Source of the DNA: Erinaceus europaeus
Taxonomy: Eukaryota > Chordata > Mammalia > Eulipotyphla > Erinaceidae
Length of the DNA stretch: 64,000 nt
Assembly (NCBI RefSeq): GCF_950295315.1
Contig: NC_080172.1
Span: 80,185,118-80,249,117 of the forward strand
Direction of reading: 5' to 3'
The position numbers and the translations under genes were made by a program. The notes under the pieces are model-generated. The model saw only the letters and a program-made list of their open reading frames with translations, did not search any database and was not told the origin of the DNA. Below are positions 25,256 through 37,213 of the stretch, one piece after another; position 1 is the stretch's first letter; every line of letters begins with the position of its first letter.

Positions 25256-26195
25256 TTGCTTATACTCTGCATAGAGTTGGAGAAAATCTTCGTGTGCCAG
25301 ACATTAGCCTGATAACAAAAATACACAATGAACCCACCAAAATCAACAATAAAAATAACCCATTGGAAAATGAGGGGAAATATGGGCAGAATCTTCTCCA
25401 AACAAGAGATCCTCAGGGCCAACATACATACAAAAAATGCTCATAGTCACTGATGATCAGGCAAATGAAAATGAAAACTATAATGAGACACCACATTACA
25501 CCTATTACACCTATGAGAATGTCACACATTAGAAAAGACAAATACCAACTGTTGAGGAGGCTGTTGAAAGGAACTCTTCTACATTGTTGGTGGGAATATA
25601 AATTGATCTAACCCTTATGGAAAACAGTCTGTAGATTCATCAGAACTCAAGAAATGGACCTTCTTTATGACTAAGCAATCTCTCTCCTAGGGATTTACCC
25701 AGGGAAAACCCCTATCTGAAAAGACCTATGCACACCAATGTTTATCGTAGCACAGTTTTTAATAGCTCAAACTTAGAACCAACCCAGATGCCCAAGGACT
25801 GATGAATGGCTAAGTAGTTGTGGTACATATATACAGTATAGTACTACGCAGCTGTCAGAAATGATGAGGTCATCCCCTTTGCAATATTGTGGTCATAACT
25901 TGAAGGCATCATATTGAGTGAGAGGAATCAGAAAGAGAAAGATTAATACCAAATGATCTCACTTAAAGGTGGAAATTAAGAACAAGAAAACAATATGATA
26001 AAACATAAGGTAAAACTTGGACTGGGGATAGTTTATTGGCACGGAAACAAAGGAGGCTGGGGAAGGAGGGAAAGGAACAGGAGAAAGGGACTTTGAAATC
26101 ATGCTGTATCTCCTAGACACCAATCAAGGGGAGATAAGAACTTGTGCCTATGTATTAAAGACTATATTTTAAACCATTAACCTTCCAATAAAAAT
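25256..26195 (+). mobile_element. Old L1 (ORF2 C-terminus and 3' UTR)
   Basis: It begins GAGTTGGAGAAAATCTTCGT and includes CATTGTTGGTGGGAATATAA (25580), ATTTACCCAGGGAAAACCCC, GCCCAAGGACTGATGAATGG and CTGTATCTCCTAGACACCAA, ending with CATTAACCTTCCAATAAAAA. Many stops. Confidence 0.88.
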
Positions 26196-26560
26196 AAAAA
26201 TACAGTCACCAAGTCACCAGATGCTACGATAATGCCAATATGACTTCCCTGGACAGACAAGTCACCAACGTGTCCTGGAACCCTATATCCCTATACCACT
26301 AGGGAAAATAGAAAAGAGTCTGGGAGTATGGATCGACCCATGTCCAGCAGAGAAACAATTACAGAAGTCAACCCCCTCCTTGTGCACCCAATAAAAATAT
26401 TTGGTCCATATTCCCAGAGGGATAAAGAATAAGGACATTTCTAATGGATGGGAATGGATGGGAGGAATATGGAACTCTGGTGGTGGGAATTGTATGGAAT
26501 TATACTCCTCTTATGTAACAGTCTTGTCAATCACTAGTAAATCACTAATAAAAAACTTAA
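26196..26560 (+). mobile_element. L1 3' UTR tail (younger type)
   Basis: ACTTCCCTGGACAGACAAGT, CACCAACGTGTCCTGGAACC, GAAACAATTACAGAAGTCAA, GGTCCATATTCCCAGAGGGA and TGGTGGTGGGAATTGTATGG: the shared terminal block of copies A and B, ending in AATCACTAATAAAAAAC. Confidence 0.88.
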
Positions 26561-26808
26561 AAAATAGTAAATATAAAATAAAAGGCTCACAAGAGAAGGA
26601 TCAAAACAAAGAAAGAAGGAAAAGAAAAGGAAAGGAAAAGCACAAAAAGAAATAAGCAATAATCTGAACTACCTCCATTGGTACATCAATTCTTATTATT
26701 TCAAAAAAAAAAGTACTTTATAAGTAAGAAGGTCTTAATAAACAAAAGTCCAACCATGTCACTACTCTCAATTTTATATCCTGAGAACATCAGAATGACA
26801 AATGTCTT

Positions 26809-26810
<2 letters not shown>

Positions 26811-26869
<59 letters not shown>
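26811..26869 (+). repeat. (TG)n microsatellite
   Basis: About 29 uninterrupted TG units, long enough to be highly variable. Confidence 0.98.
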
Positions 26870-26871
<2 letters not shown>

Positions 26872-27049
26872 ACTTATATAAGCACTCTGGTATCTGAGAT
26901 CTAACCTTCTACTCAAAGAAAGACCAGTGTGTGAGCTCCGCCTTCACTTTCTAGTTCTAGTGTGTGGAATGGTACTGCATGATAAATAACACTGTGCACG
27001 TGGTAAATAATGTATAGATTTGGACTACAAAAAAAAAAATAGCTCAATT

Positions 27050-27175
27050 GGATACTGCGCTGTTTTGACAAGTGTGTGACACAGATTCAAGCTCAGATGC
27101 CAACAAATTGAAGGAAGCATTAGTACAGAGGTTCCTTTCTTTTTCTCTCTCTGTGTCTCTATCAGATAGAAATAG
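27050..27175 (+). mobile_element. S3 SINE
   Basis: ACAAGTGTGTGACACAGATT, CAAGCTCAGATGCCAACAAA, TTGAAGGAAGCATTAGTACA and TTTTTCTCTCTCTGTGTCTC follow S3 order. Confidence 0.6.
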
Positions 27176-27479
27176 GAAATATAGACTCATTAAAAATACT
27201 GTTTCTAAGTTTCCCAGCCAGTTCTCTGCCCTCCCCCCACTCCTTCAGCATGGGGCCTTCCAGCTGCTGCTCCAGCCTCCAAGGGGCAGTCACAGTGGAG
27301 ACTCACAGTTGTATTTGGTGAGCCTTAGGGGAGTCTGTTCTAATCCCCAAATAAAAAAATAATAATGATTAAAAATATACTGTTCCTGATGAACACCAAT
27401 ATATCTTTCAGAGCTATTCATCCATGTCTTTGGGAAAGAAATATCTCCATGCAATCATTGCTTTTCTTTATATTAACCT

Positions 27480-28640
27480 TTTTAAAAAAAATTTCATTGG
27501 TGGTATATAGAGTACACCCAGCCTCCCTTAGCAGGATGGAACATTCTCTACTGTTTTTGATCCGCATTGAGAGCAAGGTCCTATGGGGGCCCACAAAGTG
27601 GTCCATTGTTTTGTTCCTGATGGAGATGACCAGTGACAATGGAGAGGGGGATATCTTCAAAGTCTAGGCTCATCATATTTGTGTGGAAATCCCAGGACTC
27701 GCCAGCTGATGGGGTGGCCTCTGATAAGTGACTAAAGAGTCATCATTAAAATATGCCAGTCTCTTGCCCTTATTCAGCTTTTGTGGTCCTTACTTTGACA
27801 AGGTAAGCTTTGGAGTGATGGAGTAAAGTGTAATAGGAAGATGGGTCCTGAAATTGGGGCAGCTTGGAACGTTCCTACTCATGACCACAGGATGTGAGCT
27901 GAGACCTACAGGGATACAGAGGTTACATATGCTCCTAAGCTGAATATGGGCCCCAGATAAAATCAATGGGGATTACAGTCAACAATATTTATACACCTTT
28001 CCGATATTTAGGAGCCACTCTCTTCCCTGATCCAGCTTTCCAGTTGGATTTTTCCAACCATGATATCATCTCCCCAGACAATAACTTGGGTCCACCTGGA
28101 TATCAGGTGTCAGGCTCAGGAAAAAACTAGTATAGTCATGGGCCCTTTTGAATATAAAATAGGCCTACTACCTATCTTCAAAACAGAGACCTCAAATCTT
28201 CATCTGCAATATTCCAGCCTTTAGGTTCATGATTATTTGACAACTTGTTTGGTTTTATATGTTAACTCTTTTTTCAGCCACCAGATTCCAGATGCTACCA
28301 GGATGCCAACCAGACTTCCCTCAGCAGACAACCCCACTAGTGCGTCCTGGAGCCCTGCCCCACTAGGGAAAGAGAGAGAGAGGCTGGGAGTATGGATTGA
28401 CCATGTTCAGCAGGGAAGCAATTACAGAAGCCAGACCTCCCACCTTGTGCACCCCACAGTGGCCCTGGGTCCATACTCCCAAGAGATAAAAAATGGGAAA
28501 GCTATCAAGGGAGGGGATTGGATATAGAGTTCTGGAAGTAGGAAATGTGTGAAGTAGTGCTAATTTAATACTATGGTATTAGATGTATTTCCATTTTATA
28601 AATTAAAATCAATAAATATTTTTTAAAAGAAATATGACAA
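27480..28640 (+). mobile_element. L1 3' UTR with a different upstream part
   Basis: The last 430 bp (TTCATGATTATTTGACAACT, CCAGATGCTACCAGGATGCC, GAAGCAATTACAGAAGCCAG, GGTCCATACTCCCAAGAG) match the tails of A and B. The preceding 700 bp (ACACCCAGCCTCCCTTAGCA, GGGGGCCCACAAAGTGGTCC, AGTATAGTCATGGGCCC) do not match the A/B 3' UTR. It may be another L1 subfamily with its own 3' UTR, or a composite. Confidence 0.65.
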
Positions 28641-28707
28641 AAATAATAATAAATGGAACTCTATGGATATATGTAGCTAAATGAATATTAGAAAATATAG
28701 AATATGG

Positions 28708-28982
28708 GTGCCTGGCAGTGGCACACCAGATTAAGGACACATAGTACAAAGTACAAGGACCCCCACAAGGATGCCAGTTTGAGCCTCCTGGTTCCCAACC
28801 TACAGGGGGGTTGCCTCACTAGAAGTGAAGTAGGTCTGCAGATGTCTATATTTCTCTCCATCTCTATTGCTTCCCTCCTCTCTCAATTTCTCTTTGTCCT
28901 ATACAATAAAATGGGGGAAGTTGTCAGGAGCAATGGATTTGTAGTGCTGGCACGCAGACCCAGCAATAACCCTGGAAAAAAT
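28708..28982 (+). mobile_element. S1 SINE, aged
   Basis: GGGTGCCTGGCAGTGGCACA, CAGTTTGAGCCTCC, GAAGTGAAGTAGGTCTGCAG, second module GTCAGGAGCAATGGATTTGT and end CAATAACCCTGG. Followed by a short (TG)7. Confidence 0.9.
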
Positions 28983-29039
28983 GTGTGTGTGTGTGTATTT
29001 CCTACAACAAACCCAGGCAATTTGGGTTACTAAATAAAA

Positions 29040-29669
29040 GTAAAATACTTCCAAGAATCTAAGCAGTCCACTAGAGATAATAAGGTTTTTAATCTGTCAC
29101 TTAAAGATCACATATATGACTCAAAGGGTTTATATCTTATTTCCAAGGAACAACAGTGCCATATGGGTTATCTTTCTAGGATCTATATATTGACTAAATG
29201 GAGAATAGATCAATAAAACCCTATTGTGATTCTTTTCTCAATAAGCCTTCCCATCTTTTCCCTGATGCTCCACTGTAAATATGCTTGCTTCTAAACGTTG
29301 TTCAAACTGAATTCAGCAAGAATGGAGTGATTTAATATGGCACAAGTGAAATCAGATCACCATGCATCACAATACTATTCATTTCATTGATTTTTCAAAT
29401 CCTCATTAAACATCTGTTTGCTATAACTGCTGTCTATTCTCTTTAGCAGTGTGACCACACACTGTGTGTATCGTAACTGGTTAAAGCCTAATAAGATTTT
29501 TTAAACTGTTATAGAGTTACAGTCTCAAATTGTAGTTTACCCATTACACAATATATTTTTCCACTGTAGAAACATTTAGTAGCAAAGAATTCTAGAACCA
29601 AGATTACTGAGCACTTAATTTTAAAACTGAGAGATGCTGAGCCAATCTTTCTTTTACTTATTTTAAAAA
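29040..29669. other. AT-rich intronic DNA, nothing recognised
   Basis: No supportable feature. Confidence 0.5.
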
Positions 29670-30115
29670 ATTTATTAGTCATTTAATGTTGATTTAAAAA
29701 ATTACAATATAACAGGGGTATAATTCAATGCTGTTCCCACAATCGCATTTCTGTACTATGTGCAGTTAACCTGGTGCGGCACTGTCTGACCCCTATCCAC
29801 CACATTTCTGCATCTCCATTCCCTCTATTGGAAACTACAGTAGTTCTCCTAAGGTTACAGATAGGGGTTGACTCTTATTTCTATAACTGTCTATATTTGT
29901 ATGTATTTGCCCATTATTTACCCATGGTCCTTCATTCTTTTCCTTTCTAAGTCACACCTACACCTATTACGACTTCTGTATGTCCTTCCTTAACCCTATC
30001 CCAACTCTAACACCATCTTCCCAGACAATACTTTGAAACCTCCTGAATGTTAGCTGCTGGACTCAGACAAAATTAGTATAGTCATGGGCCCCTTGGAATA
30101 TACCTAAAATAGACT
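29670..30115 (-). mobile_element. L1 tail, antisense, with a plus-oriented block
   Basis: 29670-30015 reads as the reverse complement of an L1 3' end (AACAGGGGTATAATTCAATG, CTATTGGAAACTACAGTAGT) and parallels the reverse complement of 1660-1985. 30018-30110 (CCCAGACAATACTTTGAAAC, AGTATAGTCATGGGCCCCTT) matches 28072-28160 in the same strand sense, so it sits in the opposite orientation to its own tail. Possibly another 5'-inverted L1. Confidence 0.55.
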
Positions 30116-30117
30116 TC

Positions 30118-32303
30118 CTCCAACAATTAAACTCCTGGATCAGATGGCTTTACAGACAAATTCTACAAAACCTTTAGAAAACAGTTAATACCCATACTTC
30201 TAAAGATTTTCCACAAGATTGAAGAAACAGGAACATTCCTTTCCACCTTCTATGAAACCAACATCACCCTGATACCAAAAGCAGATAGGGACACAACAAA
30301 AAAGGAAAACTACAGACCAATATCTCTGATGAACATAGATGCCAAAATATTAAACAAGATCCTGGCCAACCAGATACAGCAGTCTATCAAAAAGATAGCT
30401 CATCACAACCAAGTGGGATTTATCACAGGAATGCAAGGCTGGTTCAACATATGTAAACCAATCAATGTCATTCACCACATCAATAAAAACAAAACTAAAA
30501 ACCACATGATTATCTCAATATATGCAGAAAAAGCCTTTGACAAAATCCAACACCCATTCATGTTCAAAACACTACAAAAAATGGGAATAGAGGGGAAATT
30601 CCTCAAGATAGTGGAGGCCATATATAGCAAAGCTACAGCCAGCATCATACTAAATGCACAGAAGCTGAAAGCATTCCCCCTCAGATCAGGGACTAGACAG
30701 GGCTGCCCATTATCTCCATTACTCTTCAACACAGAATTGGAAGTGGCATTTTTTTTTTTATGCAAACACTAAATCTGAAGAAGAGGATATCCAGAAATCA
30801 CTACCATTCATTGTTGCAGCAAAATCAATAAAATACCAAGGAATAAAGCTGACCAAAGAAGTGAAAGACTTGTATACTGAAAACTGTAAGTCACTATTCA
30901 AGGAAATAGAAAATGATACCAAGAAATGTAAATACACCCCATGCTCATGGACTGGAAGAATTAATATCATCAAAATGAATGTTCTCCCCAGAGCCATATA
31001 CAAATTTAATGCAGTACCCATCAAAGTTCAACCAAGCTTCTTTAAGAGAATAGAACAAAAACTACAGTCATTTATCTGGAAAGAGAAAACACCTAGAATT
31101 TCCAAAACAATCTTGAGGAAAAGAAACAGAAATGGAGGCATCACACTCCCAGATCTGAAACTATATTATAAGGCTATCATCATCAAAACAGCCTAGTACT
31201 GGAACAAAAATAGGCACACAGACAATGGAACATAATTCAAAGCCCAGAACTAAACCCCCACATCTATGGACATCTTATCCTTGATAAAGAGGCCCAAAAT
31301 ATTAAATGGAAGACAGAGGCTCTCTTCAATAAATGGTGCTGGGAAAACTGGGTTGAAACATGCAGAAGAATGAATCTGAACCACCTTATCTCACCAGAAA
31401 CAAAAATCAACCCCAAAAGGACCGTGGACCTGGATGTTAGACCAGAAACTATCAAATACCTAGAGGAAAACATTGGTGGAACACTTTACCACCTAAACCT
31501 CAAGGACATCTTTGATGAATCAAACCCAATTGCAAGGAAGACTAAAGCAGAAAACAAACAAACAAAAAAAAAAAAAAACAATGTGGCTACATCAAATTGA
31601 AAAGCTTCTGCAAAGCCAAATAAACTATCACACAGACAAAGAGAACATTCACAGAATGGGAGAAGATCTTCACATGCCATACATCAGACAAGAGACTAAT
31701 CACCAAAATATACAAAGAGCTCAGCAAACTTAGAACCAAAAAAGCAAATGACTCTATCCAAAAATGGGCAGAGTATATGAACTGAACATTCGCTACAGAC
31801 GAGATCAAAAAAGCTAACACATGAAAAATTGGTCCACATCACTGACTGTCAGAGAAATGCAAATAAAGACAACATTGAGATACTACCTCACCCCTGTGAG
31901 AATGGCACACATCACAAAGGACATCAGCAACAAATGCTGGAGAGGCTGTGGGGACAGAGGAACCCTTCTGCACTGCTGGTGGAAATGTAAACTGGTCCAG
32001 CCTCTGTGGAGAGCAGTCTGAAGAACTCTCAGAAGGCTAGACATGGACCTTCCATATGACCCAGTAATTCCTCTCCTAGGGATATACTCCAAGGACTTCG
32101 TAACACCCAACCCAAAAGATATATGTATGCCTATGTTCATAGCAGCATAATTCATAATAGCTAAAACCTGGAAGCAACCCAGGTGCTCAACAGCAGATGA
32201 GTGGCTGAGAAAGCTGTGATATATATATATATATGAATACTATGCAGCTACTAAGAACAATGAACTCAACTTCTCTGACCCATCTTGGATGGAGCTAGAA
32301 AGA
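30118..32303 (+). pseudogene. L1 copy C: ORF2 RT to C-terminus, internally deleted
   Basis: It starts at ACTCCTGGATCAGATGGC, just before the RT, and runs in sense to GGATGGAGCTAGAA near the ORF2 end; the 3' UTR is missing. RT motifs such as [18 protein letters not shown] and [16 protein letters not shown] are visible. About 185 bp are then lost at 30748 (GGAAGTGGCATTTTTTTTTT), removing the catalytic FADD motif. Downstream frames (30861-31196, 31370-31600) are broken by stops and an A-run at 31566. Older than A and B. Confidence 0.9.
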
Positions 32304-32890
32304 GCATCTGGGAGTCCTTGTTTCATTTCTGTATGACTGGATTAGCATGTCTGGAAGTTTGCTTTTGTAATATCTCTGTTTACACAATGCATGCGGGTTA
32401 TTGCTGGGCAGCAGGGGTTGCTATTGTGATTTACAGGCTTCACTTTGTTTATATATTTACCAGTGGAGAGGGTGAGGGGTTTTGTTTTAGTTTCCTGTAA
32501 TTTTCTTGAGCTTTTTTTACTCTTTGTATTGTGTATATACGGTTACTTTGTAGGAATTTGAGAGTTTGCTCTTGGGCTATGGATGACTGTGTTCAGAAAA
32601 GCAGGGTTCAATTTACCATTACACCACCATCTGCCAAAAACTACCTTTATGTTTTGGCAACAGACAGGACTTCTGGTTACAAATGCTCTTTGCTTGTTCA
32701 ATGTGTCCCTGCCTGTAATTTAGTAGGCTGATGCCCCTGAGGTCATGGATTAAAAATTGAAAGTTTCCCTTCATTTATGGCCAGTGCTGTTATGTTGACT
32801 AATGTTGTATTGGGGGGAGGGAGAATGATGCAGTTCAATGCCACCATTCTTAATTCTTTGTGTTTGGTTTCCTTCTCTGCAACCCTTCTC
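32304..32890. other. Unidentified segment next to truncated L1 copy C
   Basis: Copy C stops abruptly at 32303 and this GT-richer sequence follows (ATCTGGGAGTCCTTGTTTCA, GTTATTGCTGGGCAGCAGGG, GGTCATGGATTAAAAATTGA). I could not match it to any element in the window. Its junction suggests inserted or rearranged DNA. Confidence 0.35.
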
Positions 32891-32894
32891 CCCC

Positions 32895-32897
<3 letters not shown>

Positions 32898-32954
<57 letters not shown>
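32898..32954 (+). repeat. (CA)n microsatellite
   Basis: About 28 uninterrupted CA units. Confidence 0.98.
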
Positions 32955-32961
<7 letters not shown>

Positions 32962-33544
32962 CTAAAGCTGCAATGCTTCTGTGGATACCTCAGTTGTAGT
33001 TGGTGAGTTTGGTTAAGTTCTATAGTTGTAGTTATTTATTGTTTGGGGGCAAATTGGTTCAGTTCCTTGTTACTCTATGGCCACACCTCCCAAAAGTCTC
33101 TCTCAATTTCTCTGCATATTAATATACAAAACAGTGAAATTTTCAAGTACAGTAAAAAAACAGTAAATATAACACCCCCTACAAAATTATATAATGAATA
33201 TATTCAGGTGGTTTCTATGCATTCATATTGAAAATAAGACACATTCTGTCATATCAGGGAGATGAACTCATGTACTTTTATTTTAAAATGAATTACTATG
33301 TCCTAATTTGGTGTGTTTTCTGGCAAGAATCAACAATATTAAGAAAACTGTGTATTTATAAATTCACATATATGAAAAACACTGAATCTAAGTAGTCTCC
33401 TAGAGAACTTTTTAATCTGCTATGAAGCATCCAACACTTCTTTTGATTTTATCAGTTTACTGGGGTTTACTGGTTTACAGTGAAACCATTGACAATGGAT
33501 TCAATATCTTATCTCCCTGTGACAGGTGTCTGCAAAGCACTCTT
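32955..33544. other. Intronic DNA, nothing recognised
   Basis: No supportable feature. Confidence 0.5.
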
Positions 33545-34150
33545 ACCTACATATGGGGAAAAGGGACACTTCTGCACTGCTGATCGGAGTGTATAAAGGC
33601 CCAATCATTGTAGAAAACACTGTAGATTTCTAAGACTACTAGAAGTGGACATACCCTATGACTCAGCAATTCCTTTCATGGGAATTTACCAAAACAAAAT
33701 AAAAACACCTATCAGAAGAGATTTATGTATACTTATGTTCATAGAAGCACAATTTGTAGTCAGAACCTGGAAGCATTCCAGATGCCCAACGTCAGATGAG
33801 TGGCTAAAAAATGTGGTATATGTACATGATGCAGCACTAATCAGCTGTAAAAAAATGATAGTCATCTCCTTTGCATAATCTTGGATAAAAATTGAAGATC
33901 TAATGTTGAGTGAAATAAGTCAAAAGGAGGAAGACAAATACCAAATAATCTAACTTATAAGCAGTACTAAGTGTATGGGGACAAGGAGAGAGAATGCAAA
34001 GTGAAACATGGACTGACCATGGTACATTGCATTAAAGTAAAAGAATTTGGGGAAGGGGCAGAAGAGAACTTTGGGGTCCTGATGTATAATGAAACTGTAC
34101 CCATGTGTCAACGAATAGACCATAAACCATTTATCCTCTCAACAAACAAA
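33545..34150 (+). mobile_element. Old L1 3' part
   Basis: GACACTTCTGCACTGCTGAT, CCCTATGACTCAGCAATTCC, CTTATGTTCATAGAAGCACA, GATGCCCAACGTCAGATGAG, then the 3' UTR GGACTGACCATGGTACATTG and end CCATTTATCCTCTCAACAAA. No inversion. Confidence 0.85.
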
Positions 34151-34326
34151 CAAATAAACAAAACCAAAACATTCTCACCCTTAGCTTGGTTCCTTTTCCA
34201 TCATTATGCACTAGGATCTCAATGTGCTCTATATGACCTTTCTCGTCCCTTCTCCCAAAAGTCCCTTACTTTGCTGAAATGAAATAGTCAGCAATTCTGT
34301 AAGTATATAAAAACTAACTATGTGAG

Positions 34327-34558
34327 GATTGGGCAGTAGTGCAGTGCGTTAAGCAAACGTGGTGCAAAGCGCAAGGACCAGAGTAAGGGTCCAGTTCAAG
34401 CCCCTGGTTCCCCACCTGCAGGGGAGTCGCTTCACAGGTGATGAAGCAGGTGTCTATCTTTCCCCCCCTCTCGATTTCTCTCTGTCCTATCCAACAACAA
34501 CAACACCAATGGCAACAATAACAATAATAACAAGAGCAACAAAATGGGGAAGAAAAAA
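34327..34558 (+). mobile_element. S1 SINE without second module
   Basis: ATTGGGCAGTAGTGCAGTGC head, CCCCACCTGCAGGGGAGTCG, TTCACAGGTGATGAAGCAGG, then a CAA/TAA linker ending GGGCAACAAAATGGGGAAG-like. ACTATGTG flanks both sides (34316 and 34560) as a short target duplication. Confidence 0.92.
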
Positions 34559-34569
34559 AACTATGTGGT

Positions 34570-36189
34570 ACACCATGCATTTTTAATCTTATTATTTTTT
34601 TTCCCTGTACACAATTTGAGAAAATAGAGAAAGTCATTTTATATTAACAAAATAATGTCCGAGAATTCAATGATATACTAAAATCTTTTATTTCATACTT
34701 TTCTGTAAAATAAATTCCGTACTAATGATTCATTTTACCTATTATTCTTTCTAAAGGGAAACATGGAACAACCCAGATAATATCTTGCCAAAAATTGATC
34801 TGATTATTTTTCTTTATAATTTTAGTATATTCAATTTTTCTTATATTTAAGTTATTTTAATAATTAAAAAATATCATTAAAATCCCTCTTGTAGAAAAAT
34901 ATATATCAGTGTACTTAAATGCCTCAAAATTCTCCCTAACTCTGTTTTTTGTTATTATTTATTAAACTGTGTTTTATCACTGGGGTCTGTTGTATTTTCT
35001 TTATTTTCTTCCTGCTTCTTTTTAATGTTTCTCAGTTTAATTTGGCTTTTGTTGTAAAACAATTTTATAAAATTTTCTTCTCATATTCTAGAGTAAGGGT
35101 ACAAATAGATTTTAAAAAAACTAAAAAAAAAGTTCAAGATCAAACACAATGCCTTAGGCAAAGGTCTTTTTTTCCTTAATGATTGGAATTCTTAGATGTA
35201 GTTAGGGAATTACTGTTTAGGGCTATGTAAGCATATATTCTGAAGTGAAGAAATCATTAATAAAAAAATACCAAAAAAAACCAAAAAACACCAAGAACAG
35301 TTATATTACAAAATAAATCTACCAAGCTTACAAAGAAAACAAATTTGCAACAGCCACCTGCTGTGGAGATGAGGCAGTAATCTCAACAGCAGGAAATAAA
35401 AGGGAAGAGAGGAGAAAAATACAAAAGCACAGACATTAAAAAAGTAATTAAAACACTTATCTCCATCGACATACATAAGGAAAAAAATCCTCAATCAACC
35501 ACCTAAAAACATACTCTACTGAACTGCACAGCAGGAATCAGCATTAAAGCTGCCACCATAAACACACATTCTGTAGAAGGGAAAAGACCCCTTTAAAATG
35601 TAATCTCAAAAGCATTACTAATGTGTTAATCACCAGTAAATGTGCCACACATTCATTGTATTGTATTAGTTACTTTCTCAAAGTTACTTTTAAAAATTGT
35701 ATTTCAACATTTTCATTCTGGTACATTCTTAAAAAGGGGTACTGAGAACTTCCCTGAATGCATTTGTGTTTAAGGAATTTTATAACTATACGATGAGGCT
35801 AACGTACTCTGTGTATAAAACCTTTATGTAATAATTTTTAAGATAGGATGCATTTAGATAACATGGTTAAACTGTTTTCTTTGAAGTCAAACTAATCTGA
35901 AATAAAATAAAAGCAAAAATAAGATTTAGAATCATGTATTAAAACTGCAATGAAAACTAATAATAATTTTGAATTATACAGATTTTTACACTATGAAACA
36001 ATAAAAGCTTGAAGAAATTAGTAGTAGCCTTTAATAGTAAAGACCACACACCAAATATGCTCAGTAACTCTTAAGTTACTGAAATTTCTCCTCTACATCT
36101 GTGTGGCTTTTCTCAAAGCAAGTCTGTGAAACAATTCAGAGCTGCCTAGCATAGAACCAGAACACTAATGGGCACCTGACATTAGTCAG
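34570..36189. other. AT-rich intronic DNA, nothing recognised
   Basis: 1.6 kb with A-rich runs near 35110-35290; no exon or repeat that I can name. Confidence 0.5.
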
Positions 36190-36335
36190 TAACTCAAGCT
36201 TATGTCCAAACTATTTAAAGCTGAGCCTCAGTTTCCTCATCTTTAAAAGGAAAAGGCTTATAAAGGTGAACTTGCTTACAGAAATGTTCTAAGTATTATA
36301 CAAGTGAGTGTACTGTAGCACTATATTGTTGAAAT
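36190..36335 (+). mobile_element. MIR SINE
   Basis: AGCTGAGCCTCAGTTTCCTC, ATCTTTAAAAGGAAAAGGCT and TTCTAAGTATTATACAAGTG match the MIR core (CTCAGTTTCCTCATCTGTAA and downstream). Confidence 0.88.
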
Positions 36336-36674
36336 AACTTACATTTACAAGCAGAAAATGCAATGAACAATTATAAAGGTTATGTAATCATATGATTTTT
36401 TTATATTGTAATGATGAACTTCATAACTGAATATCATTTCAATTATGCATTTCTTTGTTTAGAGAAGTCAACTGATAATGATGAGATTAACTGTAATTTC
36501 TCTTACTCTAATATAGCTATATTTTTTACATACCATAAGAAAGTTCTAGTAACAAGAAGTTTTATAAGAGCTTTGCATAAGATAAAACATTAAATTATTT
36601 TAGTACTTTCATAAACTTGGAAAGTGATGTATTACTGACATGTTTCTGAGTGAGAGCTTTAAACATTACACAGG
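36336..36674. other. Intronic DNA, nothing recognised
   Basis: No supportable feature. Confidence 0.5.
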
Positions 36675-36920
36675 GGGGAGCCAGGCAGTGGCACAATGGG
36701 TTAAGCACAAGGACCATCTTAAGGATCCCAGTTTGAGTCCCAGGCTCCCCACCTGCAGGAGAGAGGGGGTCGGTAAAGCAGGTCTGCAGGTGTCTATCTT
36801 TTGCTCCCCCTATCTTCCCCTCCTCTCTCGATTTCTCTCTGTCCTATTCAACAACAATGACAGCAATAACAACAATAACAACAACAATAAACAACAAGGG
36901 CAACAAAAGGGAAAAAAAAT
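36675..36920 (+). mobile_element. S1 SINE without second module
   Basis: GGGGGAGCCAGGCAGTGGCA, GGGTTAAGCACAAGGACC (part of the head deleted), CCCCACCTGCAGGAG, GTAAAGCAGGTCTGCAGGTG and a CAACAA linker. ATTACAC repeats on both sides (36665, 36920). Confidence 0.9.
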
Positions 36921-36999
36921 TACACTGGAATGCCATAGTGATACTTAAGCTGAGTCTTGAAATATAAAAATTTCAGGATGCTCAAAACGGAAGAAAAGG

Positions 37000-37205
37000 A
37001 AAAGTGTATATATATATATACATATACACATACACATAGAGATGCATGAAGAAGAACCAAACACATGAATGTGGACAAAAAACGGGTCAACTCACATCTA
37101 AGATTGTGGAAGAGGGGTGTAGGGTAGGGGGTACAGAGAGCTTTGGTTATGGTAGTGATGGGAAACTATACACTATGAACTAATAAACTTATGAGTTTAT
37201 AAACT
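37000..37205 (+). mobile_element. Possible L1 3' UTR fragment
   Basis: GGGAAACTATACACTATGAA resembles the GGAACTATACATTG word of the old L1 tail at 4292. The rest is not convincing. Confidence 0.35.
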
Positions 37206-37213
37206 ATAAACTA

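Noticed and set aside
26701..26916. HT/CV-rich frames around the TG and CA repeats
   Set aside because: Dinucleotide repeats read in frame, as also at 864-1266, 32743-32965 and 43078-43266.
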